Notes: generated from the sequence alone by a model not told the origin. A DNA stretch of 64,000 nucleotides from Nonlabens sp. MB-3u-79 (GCF_002831625.1 NZ_CP025116.1:992001-1056000), one strand, 5' to 3'; shown: positions 46,563 through 55,620, counted from the first letter of the stretch. Translations and numbers: made by a program.

Positions 46563-47276
46563 TTAACTTATTCCACGTTCTTTGCGCACTGTTTCATAGG
46601 CATCTTGAACCTTTTTGAATTTCTCTTCAGCACCTTTTTTATAGGCTTCATCCATATCCATTAATTTATCGGGATGGTATTTCTTTGCCATGGTGCGGTA
46701 GGCTTTTTTTACCTCATGATCAGGAACGGACTTATCGATTTCTAGAATCTTGTAGGCGTTATCTTGATCTTTTACAAACATAGCTTTGATCGAGATAAAA
46801 TCGCGCTCTGTGAGTCTTAGGTAGCCGGCTATTTGATAGATCACGTGAATTTCAGCTTCACTTGTATGACCATCTACCTGAGCAATGCCAAATAGAAAAT
46901 GAAGGATTTGTAATCTGGATTCATACCTGGTTCTGGCGTTGAGGTAATTGCAAATTTTTACCGCATCGACCTCGCGCTTTTTAACCACTTCATTAAAGAC
47001 TTTGAATATAGCGTTAGCTCTTTCTTTACCATAAGAACCAACAAAATACTGTCTTACGTAGTCCAGTTCGTTTTGGGTGATTTTACCATCTGCTTTAATA
47101 ACTAAAGAGGTAAGAGATAGTAAATTCAATTCAAAATCCTGCGGGCTTACCGTAGTACTTCTCTGAAAAGGGCTTCCTGATTGGGTTCTTCTTTGCTGGG
47201 AACTCCCATCACTTAGAAAAGCGGTGTAAATCCATCTGAGAACAAAAAATATAGCTATATAGCCGAAAAATGACAT
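46563..47276 (-). CDS. DjlA-like membrane-anchored J-domain co-chaperone with TerB domain
   Basis: A 237-residue protein. An N-terminal helix (SFFGYIAIFFVLRWIYTAFL) anchors it, the TerB-like helical domain spans about 50-160 (KADGKITQNELDYVRQYF), and a C-terminal J-domain has the HPD motif in KKYHPDKLMDMDEAY. This is the DjlA layout: a membrane-bound DnaJ-type partner of DnaK. The target process is not known. Confidence 0.85.
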   Translation of the reverse strand: MSFFGYIAIFFVLRWIYTAFLSDGSSQQRRTQSGSPFQRSTTVSPQDFELNLLSLTSLVIKADGKITQNELDYVRQYFVGSYGKERANAIFKVFNEVVKKREVDAVKICNYLNARTRYESRLQILHFLFGIAQVDGHTSEAEIHVIYQIAGYLRLTERDFISIKAMFVKDQDNAYKILEIDKSVPDHEVKKAYRTMAKKYHPDKLMDMDEAYKKGAEEKFKKVQDAYETVRKERGIS

Positions 47277-47438
47277 ATGTTGTTGTGCTGGTTATGAGTA
47301 CACCTAGTAAATCTTTAAATGGCAATCATTTTAAAATTTATTTGGCAGGCCGAGATAGGTCTCGATTACAAATCTTTGTTTTCAAGTAATGTGCCATAGC
47401 GTATTTATAAGGTTGAGGTGACAAAATGGCCACGGCAG

Positions 47439-47948
47439 CTATTTTTTACGTTTAAAAACCGGTACAGAGGAGCAAGCTTCTCCGTACATAATAGATCGAG
47501 CTACCTCTTGTAACTTCTCGGTCATCATGGCGTACGCGGCAACGGGAACAGGTTTGTTAGAGCAGCCTTTTACAATTACTGGAGCGTCTTGAAACTCACT
47601 CACATCAATACTTGCGATCACTTCTCTATAAATTTCAGTTTCTAATTGTTCCAGAGAGCCATAAACTACTTTTTTAGCAATTCCATAAAGGTGGCTTTGC
47701 ACCAGCATCCACGCCCATTGTGGTACAATGGCATCTTCACTGCAATGGATAGCTACGTAATGATTGTTATATACGGAGAAGTCTGTTGTTTTTAAGCTTT
47801 CGCGAAAGCGGGATTCCACAAGCACTATTCCCTCTAACAACCATTGAGAAATATCAATAATTGTTCTAGGTCCAGGCGGATAAAAATCTTCTAAGTCAAA
47901 GGTTTTTAACTTAGAACTTGTAACGCGATTGATGATTTCTTTTGTCAT
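47439..47948 (-). CDS. DUF2480 family protein, end of SUF operon
   Basis: A 169-residue soluble protein matching DUF2480, a Bacteroidota family normally encoded at the end of the SUF operon (LEDFYPPGPRTIIDISQWL near residue 20, GCSNKPVPVAAYAMMTEKLQ near 130). The function is unknown. Its position suggests a role in Fe-S assembly or trafficking (inference). It starts 2 nt after the sufT-like stop. A palindrome copy at 47795 adds SRFRESL. Confidence 0.8.
   Translation of the reverse strand: MTKEIINRVTSSKLKTFDLEDFYPPGPRTIIDISQWLLEGIVLVESRFRESLKTTDFSVYNNHYVAIHCSEDAIVPQWAWMLVQSHLYGIAKKVVYGSLEQLETEIYREVIASIDVSEFQDAPVIVKGCSNKPVPVAAYAMMTEKLQEVARSIMYGEACSSVPVFKRKK
47795..47810. repeat. HIP-like palindrome, one mismatch, in DUF2480 gene
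   Basis: AGCTTTCGCGAAAGCG, read as RFRES in the protein. Confidence 0.9.
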
Positions 47949-47950
47949 AT

Positions 47951-48271
47951 CTAGAGCATTCCTAATTCTAACTTTGCCTCTTCACTTATCAAATCTTTAT
48001 TCCATGGCGGGTCAAAAGTGATTTCCACTTCTGCATCATTTACCTCTTTAAGGGTTTTTACTTTTTCTTCTACTTCTACTGGCAGCGTTTCGGCCACTGG
48101 GCAATTAGGCGACGTTAACGTCATGAGTATTTTTACGTCACCATCACTGCTTACCATAACATCGTAGATCAATCCTAGTTCGTAAATATCTACTGGTATT
48201 TCTGGATCGTAAATGGTCTTGAGTACTTTTACTACTTTTTCTCCTATTTCTTGTCCGTTAATTTCTTCCAT
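47951..48271 (-). CDS. sufT: SufT/MIP18-like Fe-S assembly protein (DUF59)
   Basis: A 106-residue MIP18 (DUF59) protein, MEEINGQEIGEKVVKVLKTI at the start, then YDPEIPVDIYELGLIYDV and the Cys motif TSPNCPVAETLPVEVEEKV. It helps mature or deliver Fe-S clusters in SUF systems. The start is ATG 48271, directly after the sufE stop; a longer frame reaching 48304 overlaps sufE and is not favoured. Confidence 0.85.
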   Translation of the reverse strand: MEEINGQEIGEKVVKVLKTIYDPEIPVDIYELGLIYDVMVSSDGDVKILMTLTSPNCPVAETLPVEVEEKVKTLKEVNDAEVEITFDPPWNKDLISEEAKLELGML

Positions 48272-48272
48272 C

Positions 48273-48698
48273 TTAGTTGACTTGTGTTTGGTATGCGATC
48301 GCATACATTTTTAATTGTTTGATCATGGAAACAAGTCCATTTGCTCTTGTAGGGGAAAGGTGTTCTTTGAGCCCTATTTCATCTATAAAATTGGTGTTGG
48401 CCGCGATAATATCTGCTGGTTTTTGACCAGACCATGCTCTTATGAGAATGGCAATGATACCTTTGGTAATAATTGCATCACTGTCTGCTGTAAAGGCAAT
48501 TTTATCAGATTCTAGCGCTGCATTTACCCATACTTTAGACTGGCAACCTTTTATAATACGGTCTTCTGTTTTTAAACTTTCATCAATTAAAGGAAGACTT
48601 TTCCCCAAATCGATCATGTATTCATAACGCTGCATCCAGTCGTCAAACATGGAAAACTCTTCAACTATCTCTTCTTGTATTTCTTGAATACTCGCCAT
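48273..48698 (-). CDS. sufE: SufE sulfur acceptor
   Basis: Takes persulfide sulfur from SufS and passes it to SufBCD. 141 residues with acceptor Cys52 in IIKGCQSKVWV. RIIKGCQ and IAILIRAWSGQKPADI are typical family sequences. Its ATG overlaps the stop of the META gene by one base, so they are translationally coupled. Confidence 0.93.
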   Translation of the reverse strand: MASIQEIQEEIVEEFSMFDDWMQRYEYMIDLGKSLPLIDESLKTEDRIIKGCQSKVWVNAALESDKIAFTADSDAIITKGIIAILIRAWSGQKPADIIAANTNFIDEIGLKEHLSPTRANGLVSMIKQLKMYAIAYQTQVN

Positions 48699-49102
48699 TA
48701 TTTATCTTCTTTTTTTACTGCAACTATAATTATTTTTCCTTTTTCATCAAGAAGGTTGATGCCTGTCTTGGTAACTTCTACAGAGGCTGCTTTTGACAAC
48801 TGATTCTTATACTCTTTTTCTATTTCATCAAGGTCGCTACAGTACATTTTTGTTCCCGCGAGTAATCCCACTTCAATTTGATTTTTTTCAGGGTTTTTAA
48901 AGCTTCCAAAATATTGATTACAAGCAGATTTTCCTGAAATCTTGTTTTCTTCACCCATTTCTATAGACAAAGTGATATCGTACTTAGAGTAGTCGTTGCT
49001 TCTTACCGTGGTAACCTTATAATCTCCGTCTGCATCCTTCATGTCTTTGCAGCTTGTGATGATTATAGATATAAAAGCTAATAGTATTGTTGCTAGTTTC
49101 AT
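48698..49102 (-). CDS. META-domain lipoprotein in the SUF operon
   Basis: A 134-residue lipoprotein (MKLATILLAFISIIITSC, Cys18) with a META/HslJ-like region: the segment GKSACNQYFGSFKNPEKNQI, with CNxYFG, is the family core, and LAGTKMYCSDL follows. HslJ-like proteins are envelope stress proteins of unclear role. It is embedded between sufS and sufE, overlapping sufE by one base; an envelope protein in a cytosolic Fe-S operon is odd. Confidence 0.78.
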   Translation of the reverse strand: MKLATILLAFISIIITSCKDMKDADGDYKVTTVRSNDYSKYDITLSIEMGEENKISGKSACNQYFGSFKNPEKNQIEVGLLAGTKMYCSDLDEIEKEYKNQLSKAASVEVTKTGINLLDEKGKIIIVAVKKEDK

Positions 49103-49127
49103 AATACTTGATTTTTTTATATCAGAG

Positions 49128-50342
49128 TCAAGATAACATATTTACAGCACGCTGCAAAGCTTGTACCATAACATCTATTTCTTCTTTAGTATTGTAAAAA
49201 GCAAAACTGGCTCTAATGGTCCCAGGAATTTCAAAACGTTCCATAACAGGCTGTGCACAGTGGTGCCCGGTTCTTACGGCCACTCCTAATTTATCTATAA
49301 TCGTTCCTATGTCGTAAGGATGCAGGCTAGCCACATTAAAACTAATGACCGCAGCTTTGTCAGTTACATCACCATAAATTTTAGCGCCTGGAATACTTTT
49401 GATTTGCTCTGTTCCATAAACTAGCAGCTTGTGCTCATAAGCAGCGATGCTTTCCATACCTATTTCATTTAGGTAATCAATAGCAGCACCTAAAGCAATT
49501 CCACCAGCGATATTAGGTGTTCCCGCTTCAAATTTATGAGGCAATCCAGCGTAGGTTGTTTTTTCAAATGTTACTTGATCAATCATCTCGCCACCACCTT
49601 GATAAGGAGGTAAGCTGGTTAAGGCTTCTTCTTTTCCATAAAGGATTCCTATTCCTGTAGGACCGCACATTTTATGCCCAGACATGGTATAGAAGTCAGC
49701 ACCGAGCGCTTGCATATCTAATTTCATATGGCCACATGATTGTGCTCCATCAATAAGGGTCATCGCACCGTATTGATGCGCTGCGTCTATGATTTCTTTA
49801 ACGGGGTTGGTAACGCCTAGTGCATTAGAAATATGATTTACAACTACAAATGCAGTTTTAGAATTGAGGAGTTTGTGATAAACATCCATATCTAACTGTC
49901 CGTCATCTAATACCGGAATCACTTTTAAAGCAGCTCCTACCCGTTCACAAAGCATTTGCCAGGGTACAATATTTGAATGATGCTCTACTGCACTAACAAT
50001 GATTTCATCTCCTTTTTTTACAAAGACATGAGCGCCACTTGCTACGGCATTAATAGAATGGGTATTTCCAGAAGTAAAGATGACCTGTTTAGTAAGAGGA
50101 ATATTGAAAAAAGCTCTTACTTTCTCACGAGCACTTTCAAAATGGTCAGTTGCTTCCTGACTCAAGGCATGCACACCACGGTGTATGTTTGCGTTGTATA
50201 GGGTATAATACTCTACGATTTTATCAATCACCTGTATAGGTTTTTGAGAAGTCGCGGCATTGTCAAAATAGATCAATGGCTGTCCGTTTACCTTTCGGTT
50301 TAAAATAGGAAAATCGGCTCTTATTTTCTTGATATCTAGCAT
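49128..50342 (-). CDS. sufS: Cysteine desulfurase SufS
   Basis: Group II PLP-dependent desulfurase that feeds sulfur to the SUF system. 404 residues, with PLP lysine in MSGHKMCGPTGIGIL and persulfide Cys362 in AVRTGHHCAQPVMERF. The length is normal. It is separated from sufD by 2.65 kb holding unrelated ORFs, and carries its own TAnnTTTG box 5 nt before the ATG, so it may be transcribed apart from sufABCD. Confidence 0.95.
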   Translation of the reverse strand: MLDIKKIRADFPILNRKVNGQPLIYFDNAATSQKPIQVIDKIVEYYTLYNANIHRGVHALSQEATDHFESAREKVRAFFNIPLTKQVIFTSGNTHSINAVASGAHVFVKKGDEIIVSAVEHHSNIVPWQMLCERVGAALKVIPVLDDGQLDMDVYHKLLNSKTAFVVVNHISNALGVTNPVKEIIDAAHQYGAMTLIDGAQSCGHMKLDMQALGADFYTMSGHKMCGPTGIGILYGKEEALTSLPPYQGGGEMIDQVTFEKTTYAGLPHKFEAGTPNIAGGIALGAAIDYLNEIGMESIAAYEHKLLVYGTEQIKSIPGAKIYGDVTDKAAVISFNVASLHPYDIGTIIDKLGVAVRTGHHCAQPVMERFEIPGTIRASFAFYNTKEEIDVMVQALQRAVNMLS

Positions 50343-50347
50343 AGGTG

Positions 50348-50355
50348 CAAAGGTA
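50348..50355 (-). promoter_or_regulatory. TAnnTTTG box next to the sufS start
   Basis: TACCTTTG (minus strand) followed by CA, ending 5 nt before ATG 50342. No -33 element is clear. Suggests a leaderless or nearly leaderless sufS mRNA. Confidence 0.5.
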
Positions 50356-50524
50356 AGCTCTACGCGTGAAGGCTTTGTTAAATAGAAGTTAGAAAATAGA
50401 TCAATCCAAGATTCATTTTATCTTTAAGTTTATGATAATCCCTAGGTATTTTAGGGGCATATTGCCTCTCGTTTTTATAGGGGTTTAACATGCTTCTAAA
50501 TGAATTTGCCCATAGTACTCAGAG

Positions 50525-50989
50525 TCATCTTTTATACGCGTTGTCCAGTTCCTTTAGATATTCACATAAATTGTCTCTAACGCTCTCCCAGTCATCAGTA
50601 TTTCTTAACTGTTCCAATGCTGTGTGGTACTTAATAGGCTTTGTGTGATCTACAAATAACTGTTGTAGTTCTAACATGACATCAGTATTCCTCTTTTGAA
50701 GAAATGCCGTCTCAAAGTACATGGTGTTTAGATCATTATGCATTCCTAATGTAAAGTCTAAAATACACTCTACTTCTTTAAGGCTTTTTTTATCTGCACT
50801 GGAATTATTAACCTCATTAAAAGTAATCACCTGTGCATAGTGATGATTCAGTGTCAAGGTCTTTTCATACAAGATTTTGATAGTTTGGAAACCTTTTGAA
50901 CAACCTATTTTACTAATATCAGTAGTTTCAGAATATTTATTAAATCGCAACAGCTCTTGTAACTGACCTTTGTGTATAAGTAGGGCCAC
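50525..50989 (-). CDS. Hypothetical protein, C-terminal part of a frameshifted gene
   Basis: A 154-residue frame that opens at a GTG (50989) and reads as a helical protein (KGQLQELLRFNKYSETTDIS, then YHTALEQLRNTDDWESVRDN). Upstream, in the next frame, another ORF (50905-51150) reads equally well up to the same point, ELTSQ, where this frame continues with QQVALLIHK. A missing base near 50995-51005 would join them into one protein of about 200 residues. The family is not recognised. Confidence 0.55.
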   Translation of the reverse strand: MALLIHKGQLQELLRFNKYSETTDISKIGCSKGFQTIKILYEKTLTLNHHYAQVITFNEVNNSSADKKSLKEVECILDFTLGMHNDLNTMYFETAFLQKRNTDVMLELQQLFVDHTKPIKYHTALEQLRNTDDWESVRDNLCEYLKELDNAYKR

Positions 50990-51150
50990 TTGCTGCGCTG
51001 TGATGTTAGTTCATGGATAGGCTGATGCAAACTGTGGTTTTGCTCCTCAAATAAGGCTTGTACTTCCCGCAGTTCTGTACCTAACCCTTTTAGGAGTAGA
51101 TGGATCTCTTCATTTGGATGAGGAGGCACAGGCCATAGGCTGGTTACCAT
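50905..51150 (-). pseudogene. N-terminal fragment of a frameshifted gene
   Basis: An 81-codon frame with protein-like text up to EEQNHSLHQPIHELTSQ; after that the frame loses its character and ends. The codons upstream of ATG 51150 spell a hydrophobic helix (IITLVTVLLF) but contain no start codon before the stop of the neighbouring gene, so the original start may be lost too. Best read as the broken front end of the gene continuing at 50989. Confidence 0.5.
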
Positions 51151-51198
51151 AAATAACAGAACTGTTACAAGGGTTATAATTTGCCAGCAATAGGATAA

Positions 51199-51642
51199 TT
51201 AGAGGAGCCTAAGGGTCACTGTAAAGGAATCTTCTGTGATTATGACAGGATAGGTTCCTGTTGTTATGGTAGTGAAGTTCTGAGGAAAATTTAAGGCTTT
51301 TCTTGTCTCTTCGTCGAGCACAAGAGCTTCTTCCATTAGAAAAGCAAAGTTCTCTGTCGGTGTATTTATATTGATTTCTTTACCTAATATTTTAATCTCA
51401 TCTTCCTTGGTAAGTTGGTCTCTTTCAAAAACTAAAGTCAAGGTGTTATCTTCATTTATTATGGTTTGAGTGTTGGACTTACTGATCTCTAGACTTTCTT
51501 TAATAGCACAAAGACCTCGTCGAGTACAATTGCTATAGGATCCTAAAGTAGAGGTGGCAAAGACAGAGCTAATAAAGGTTTCTGCTTGAGAAAATGCAGT
51601 TAAGGATAAAAAGAGCAGTGCTATGGTTATAATATTTTTCAT
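51199..51642 (-). CDS. Small exported protein of unknown function
   Basis: A 147-residue protein with a Sec signal (MKNIITIALLFLSLTAFSQA). The mature part holds two Cys in SNCTRRGLCAIKESLE and beta-rich sequence to the C terminus (TTGTYPVIITEDSFTVTLRL). No family is recognised. It lies upstream of and in line with the frameshifted gene, probably as one unit placed between sufS and sufD. Confidence 0.6.
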   Translation of the reverse strand: MKNIITIALLFLSLTAFSQAETFISSVFATSTLGSYSNCTRRGLCAIKESLEISKSNTQTIINEDNTLTLVFERDQLTKEDEIKILGKEININTPTENFAFLMEEALVLDEETRKALNFPQNFTTITTGTYPVIITEDSFTVTLRLL

Positions 51643-51891
51643 AATTTATTGATTTGCTAAGTTCAATGATTTTTAATAATCAATTTAAAGATAGTAGTAT
51701 TCTTACATACTTCCCTCTTAATCAGAGAGATATTTTTTATATTTACTCATTTATGAATACCTGTAAACTTCTCTTAAAGATTTAAAAGAGGGAGTTTACA
51801 CTCTTGAAGAATTAAGGATGCATTTACTTTTGGAGGAACAACTAAATAACAATATACCTCAGAACAACTGCAGCGGAACGTCGTAATTAAA

Positions 51892-52641
51892 TTAATTATA
51901 GCTTTTATTGATCTTTATTACAATGGAATCAATCCTTTTTAAGGTAGCGCTTAATGCTGTAAAGTTGGACGTACTTTTATGAAGGTTTTCTAATTGAAAA
52001 GTCATCAGATTTCGCAATTCTTGGTCCTTCAAGAGCTTGTCAAAGTCTGTTTTTGTCCCACTGGGTTGAATATAATCTTGATTAAGAGCAATTTCTGAAT
52101 AATTAATGTGTTTCCCGATATAGGGTTTTATTAATTTAATTTGGTACTCTCTAGATAGTTCATTAGAAATTATACATTGACTTCTAAAATAATTTAAATT
52201 TTCAAATTGACGATTAAGTGCATCATCATCTATCTTATACAAGTAACCTTGATTTATAAATTCGTCAATTATGGGAAGGTAGAAAGTAAGAGATTCCCCT
52301 TCGGTTAACTCCCCAAGAGCTGTTTTAAACTCATTTAAGGAATCTTTTTGATGGGTTGACATGACATTTAACCCACGCCTTATTTGAGGAATCATAGACT
52401 CGTTCGTGTATTTTGAACTGTAGTCAATAACCTGAGTGGTAGAGTTAATTTCTTCATGCATTTTACTGAAGTAGGATTTCATAACTTCATCTTCTTTTCT
52501 CCTGTCATTCCAATTGTTAATTTGAAGGGCAAAAAACACTCCGATAACTACAATTAAAATCTCTCCTACACCATATTTTATGTAACCCTTTAAAGATATT
52601 GATAAAATAGCATTCCTTCTTATTTTATTGAAAACCCCCAT
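51892..52641 (-). CDS. DUF6090 family membrane protein
   Basis: A 249-residue protein with one membrane helix at about 24-43 and the family signature GVGEILIVVIGVFFALQINN followed by WNDRRKEDEVMKSYFSKM. The rest is a soluble helical domain, probably periplasmic. DUF6090 proteins are numerous in flavobacteria and have no known function. This copy lies between the two SUF blocks and is not part of the usual SUF gene set. The 249 bp before the next gene hold an imperfect TGTAAACT/AGTTTACA hairpin (51762-51800). Confidence 0.8.
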   Translation of the reverse strand: MGVFNKIRRNAILSISLKGYIKYGVGEILIVVIGVFFALQINNWNDRRKEDEVMKSYFSKMHEEINSTTQVIDYSSKYTNESMIPQIRRGLNVMSTHQKDSLNEFKTALGELTEGESLTFYLPIIDEFINQGYLYKIDDDALNRQFENLNYFRSQCIISNELSREYQIKLIKPYIGKHINYSEIALNQDYIQPSGTKTDFDKLLKDQELRNLMTFQLENLHKSTSNFTALSATLKRIDSIVIKINKSYN

Positions 52642-52992
52642 TTTATAACTTTTACTTTTCTCAAAAATAGTTTAAACTATTTAAATAGCTCATTTTATGC
52701 AATCTATAGAAGCCCCCTTAGAGCAAATAATACGAGGATGACCAATAAATATATAGTTCTTTAATTGTTGCTGGAAGAATAGGACGCCAAAATCTTCTTA
52801 GAGGTACTCCTTTTTGTTGAGTTTTCTGTAGTGCTATTAGCTCGTTTTATCTTCTATATAGTATTGGAATATGTTACAGTGTAAGCCTTTATACAGGGAT
52901 TAGTCTGGGCATGCTTTCCTTCATAAATTGGGACATAAAAAAACGCCAGACCTTTGGGGTCTAGCGTTAGTAATTAATTTTAAAAAATACTT
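52642..52992. other. Intergenic region downstream of sufD
   Basis: 351 bp without a gene. The sufD terminator occupies 52935-52968. The remaining sequence between 52680 and 52920 shows no repeats or frames that could be supported; it may be decayed coding DNA. Confidence 0.4.
52935..52968 (-). terminator. Terminator of the sufABCD block
   Basis: On the minus strand AACGCTAGACC pairs with GGTCTGGCGTT (one G-U) around CCAAA and runs into TTTTTT. Confidence 0.88.
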
Positions 52993-54306
52993 TTACAGAT
53001 CAAATCCTATTTCCACACCTAACTTCATCGCGATAAGTTTCGTAATACGAGATTTAATCTCTGGGATTTTTACGGTTTCTAATACGCTGTTAGCAAAAGC
53101 AAACATCAATAAAGCACGAGCTTCTTTTTTAGGAATCCCTCGGGCTTGCATGTAAAACAATGCTTCTTCATCGAGCTGGCCTATAGTACATCCGTGGGAA
53201 CATTTCACATCGTCAGCAAAAATCTCCAATTGAGGTTTTGCATTGATGGTAGAAGTATCACTTACTAAAATGTTGTTGTTTTGTTGGTAGGCATTGATCT
53301 TTTGAGCAATTTTATCTACCAGAACTTTACCGTGAAAGACTCCTACGGCACGCTCGTCAAAAATCTGTTTATATTCTTGGAAGCTTTCACAATTAGGAGC
53401 TGTATGATGAACAAGCGTGGAATGATCTACGTGTTGTTTTCCTTCTATAATGGTTACGCCATTAAGAACAGAATTACAATGCTCTCCTCGCTGGTAAAAA
53501 CTCAAGTTATTACGAGTCAATTTCCCTCCAAAAGAGAAGGTGTGAATACGCACTTCGGAATTGTCCTTTTGCTCAGCAAAGGTGTGATCTATTAACGAGG
53601 CACTCAAACGATTATTTTGGATTTTATACCAATCTATTAAGGAACGCTTTGCAGCATAAATTTCTGTAACGCTATTGGTCAGCACCTCGTTATCATTCAG
53701 ACTTTGGTGTCTTTCAATAACTTGTACTTGAGAATTCTCTCCTACCACAACAAGGTTGCGGGGTTGTGTCATCAACTGAGCTTCATTTCCTGTAGAGAAA
53801 TAAACGATCTCAATAGGTTTCTCTACTGCGATGTTGTTACCTATATGTATGTAAGCTCCTTCCTTAGCAAATGCCGTGTTTAAGGATGTAAGCCCATCTT
53901 TAGTAGCAAGCTTGTTGTAATGTTTTTCTATTACTGTCGCGTACTTAGGATTATTCAATGCACTAGACATCAAACAAACGTCAAATTTTTCATGGGTCGT
54001 TTGAGAAAGTTGCGAACTATAAATACCATCAATAAATATCACTCGATATGCATCAATTTGGTGCATGAGGTATTTTTTGATATCTCCATAAGAAATACTT
54101 GTTTCTTTTTTAGGGAAAAGCACGTATTCTTTGTTGAATAGAGACTTTAAGGAAGTGTATTTGTAGGCTTCTTCTCGACGTTGTGGTATTCCTAGTTGTT
54201 CAAAATCGTTCAATGCTTCGTTGCGTAAATGATGCACGTAGCTATTGGTATCTACCTCATTTTCTAGGGCAATAAAAGAAGAAAGGATATGGTCTTTAAA
54301 ACTCAT
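52993..54306 (-). CDS. sufD: Fe-S cluster assembly protein SufD
   Basis: A scaffold subunit of the SufBC2D complex. 437 residues forming the parallel beta-helix core (NNRLSASLIDHTFAEQKDNS near 230, QKINAYQQNNNILVSDTSTI near 345) and the C-terminal helical tail with KCSHGCTIGQLDEEALFYMQ, the conserved part where SufD meets SufB. The terminator after it ends the sufABCD transcript. Confidence 0.94.
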   Translation of the reverse strand: MSFKDHILSSFIALENEVDTNSYVHHLRNEALNDFEQLGIPQRREEAYKYTSLKSLFNKEYVLFPKKETSISYGDIKKYLMHQIDAYRVIFIDGIYSSQLSQTTHEKFDVCLMSSALNNPKYATVIEKHYNKLATKDGLTSLNTAFAKEGAYIHIGNNIAVEKPIEIVYFSTGNEAQLMTQPRNLVVVGENSQVQVIERHQSLNDNEVLTNSVTEIYAAKRSLIDWYKIQNNRLSASLIDHTFAEQKDNSEVRIHTFSFGGKLTRNNLSFYQRGEHCNSVLNGVTIIEGKQHVDHSTLVHHTAPNCESFQEYKQIFDERAVGVFHGKVLVDKIAQKINAYQQNNNILVSDTSTINAKPQLEIFADDVKCSHGCTIGQLDEEALFYMQARGIPKKEARALLMFAFANSVLETVKIPEIKSRITKLIAMKLGVEIGFDL

Positions 54307-54321
54307 AGTTAATATTTTTTT

Positions 54322-54337
54322 CGCTTTCTCGAAAGCG
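54322..54337. repeat. HIP-like palindrome, one mismatch, sufC-sufD spacer
   Basis: CGCTTTCTCGAAAGCG, 15 bp before the sufD start; the changed base lies in the central CGCG. Confidence 0.85.
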
Positions 54338-54403
54338 AACTTAAAAGTTCATTATTGAAAAGTAAAAGCAATTTAGATAGCTTCAACACTTAAGTTGCTG
54401 TTT

Positions 54404-55156
54404 CTAAGCCTCTACCTCTTCTTTGATCCAGTCGTAACCGCGTTTTTCTAATTCTTGCGCCAATTCTTTGCCGCCAGTTTTAACGATGCGACCGTCATAT
54501 AAAACATGTACAAAATCAGGTACGATATAATCTAAAAGGCGCTGATAGTGGGTAATAACAATCGTGGCGTTGTCTTTATTTTTTAATTTATTCACTCCAT
54601 TTGCAACAATGCGTAATGCATCGATGTCTAGTCCAGAGTCGGTTTCATCAAGAATTGCCAGTTTAGGCTCTAACATGGCCATCTGGAATATTTCGTTACG
54701 TTTTTTCTCTCCTCCAGAAAATCCTTCATTCAAAGAACGGGAAAGGAATTTGCGATCAATCGCTAACATTTCAGATTTCTCACGGATCATTTTTAACATG
54801 TCCTTAGCGGTCATATCATCTTTTCCTTGGGCTTTGCGGGTTTCATTGATAGCGGTTTTCATAAAATTAGTAACCGATACTCCTGGAATTTCCACTGGAT
54901 ATTGAAAAGAAAGGAAAACACCTCTGTGCGCTCTTTCTGCTGGATCCAACTCTGTAATGTCTTCTCCTTCTAGAGAAATATCGCCTCCAGTTATTTCATA
55001 TTCATCACGTCCTGCAATAATATTTGCAAGGGTGGATTTACCAGCACCATTAGGTCCCATTATCGCGTGTACTTCTCCTGCATTTACTTCAAGATTGATT
55101 CCACTCAGGATTTCTTTTCCTTCGATTGTTGCTTTAAGGTCTTTAATCTTTAACAT
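54404..55156 (-). CDS. sufC: SufC ATPase
   Basis: The ABC-type ATPase that drives the SufBC2D scaffold. 250 residues with Walker A GPNGAGKSTLANIIAGRDEY, signature region LNEGFSGGEKKRNEIFQMA and Walker B LAILDETDSGLDIDALRIV. The start lies 5 nt after the upstream lipoprotein gene. Confidence 0.96.
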   Translation of the reverse strand: MLKIKDLKATIEGKEILSGINLEVNAGEVHAIMGPNGAGKSTLANIIAGRDEYEITGGDISLEGEDITELDPAERAHRGVFLSFQYPVEIPGVSVTNFMKTAINETRKAQGKDDMTAKDMLKMIREKSEMLAIDRKFLSRSLNEGFSGGEKKRNEIFQMAMLEPKLAILDETDSGLDIDALRIVANGVNKLKNKDNATIVITHYQRLLDYIVPDFVHVLYDGRIVKTGGKELAQELEKRGYDWIKEEVEA

Positions 55157-55161
55157 AGCTG

Positions 55162-55599
55162 TTATTTAACTTCTTTAATATCTAATGTTTTTCCAGTCTT
55201 AATTACATCGGCACTAGTTGCTGGAGTTACTTCTATAATTTTTGTAATCGTAACCATTTTATCCCATCCTTCACCGATCTCTGCTTTTATAGGGTTGGGC
55301 TTTACAGTACCGTGAATCACCACGTTTACCATATCGAATTTGGTTTTTTTCAAGGCTTTTGCTACTTGATCTAGCTCCCTCATTTTATCGTCGATTGCTA
55401 TGGCATAAATTTCGTTTCTTGTAGTGAGTACAGCAGCATCTTTGATAAAGATAAATTCACCTCTGTATACTAGCTGTCCTTCGGGAAGAACTTCTGCAGT
55501 GATTTTTTTGACTACAGTTGTTTCTTCTGTAGAATCCTTATCATTTTTGCAAGAGACTACACTTAAAAGCAAGAAACTTAAAATAATCAATCGATTCAT
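55162..55599 (-). CDS. Hypothetical lipoprotein between sufB and sufC
   Basis: 145 residues from ATG 55599 (two more if ATG 55605 is used). The lipoprotein signal MNRLIILSFLLLSVVSC has Cys17 and is followed by KNDKDSTEETTV. The mature part is a small mixed domain (EFIFIKDAAVLTTRNEIYAI, then KPNPIKAEIGEGWDKMVTIT). No family is recognised. It sits inside the sufB-sufC transcript with gaps of 5 and 21 nt. As with the META lipoprotein, an envelope protein is encoded within the SUF operon. Confidence 0.72.
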   Translation of the reverse strand: MNRLIILSFLLLSVVSCKNDKDSTEETTVVKKITAEVLPEGQLVYRGEFIFIKDAAVLTTRNEIYAIAIDDKMRELDQVAKALKKTKFDMVNVVIHGTVKPNPIKAEIGEGWDKMVTITKIIEVTPATSADVIKTGKTLDIKEVK

Positions 55600-55620
55600 A
55601 ATCAATGTATTAGTTATTTT

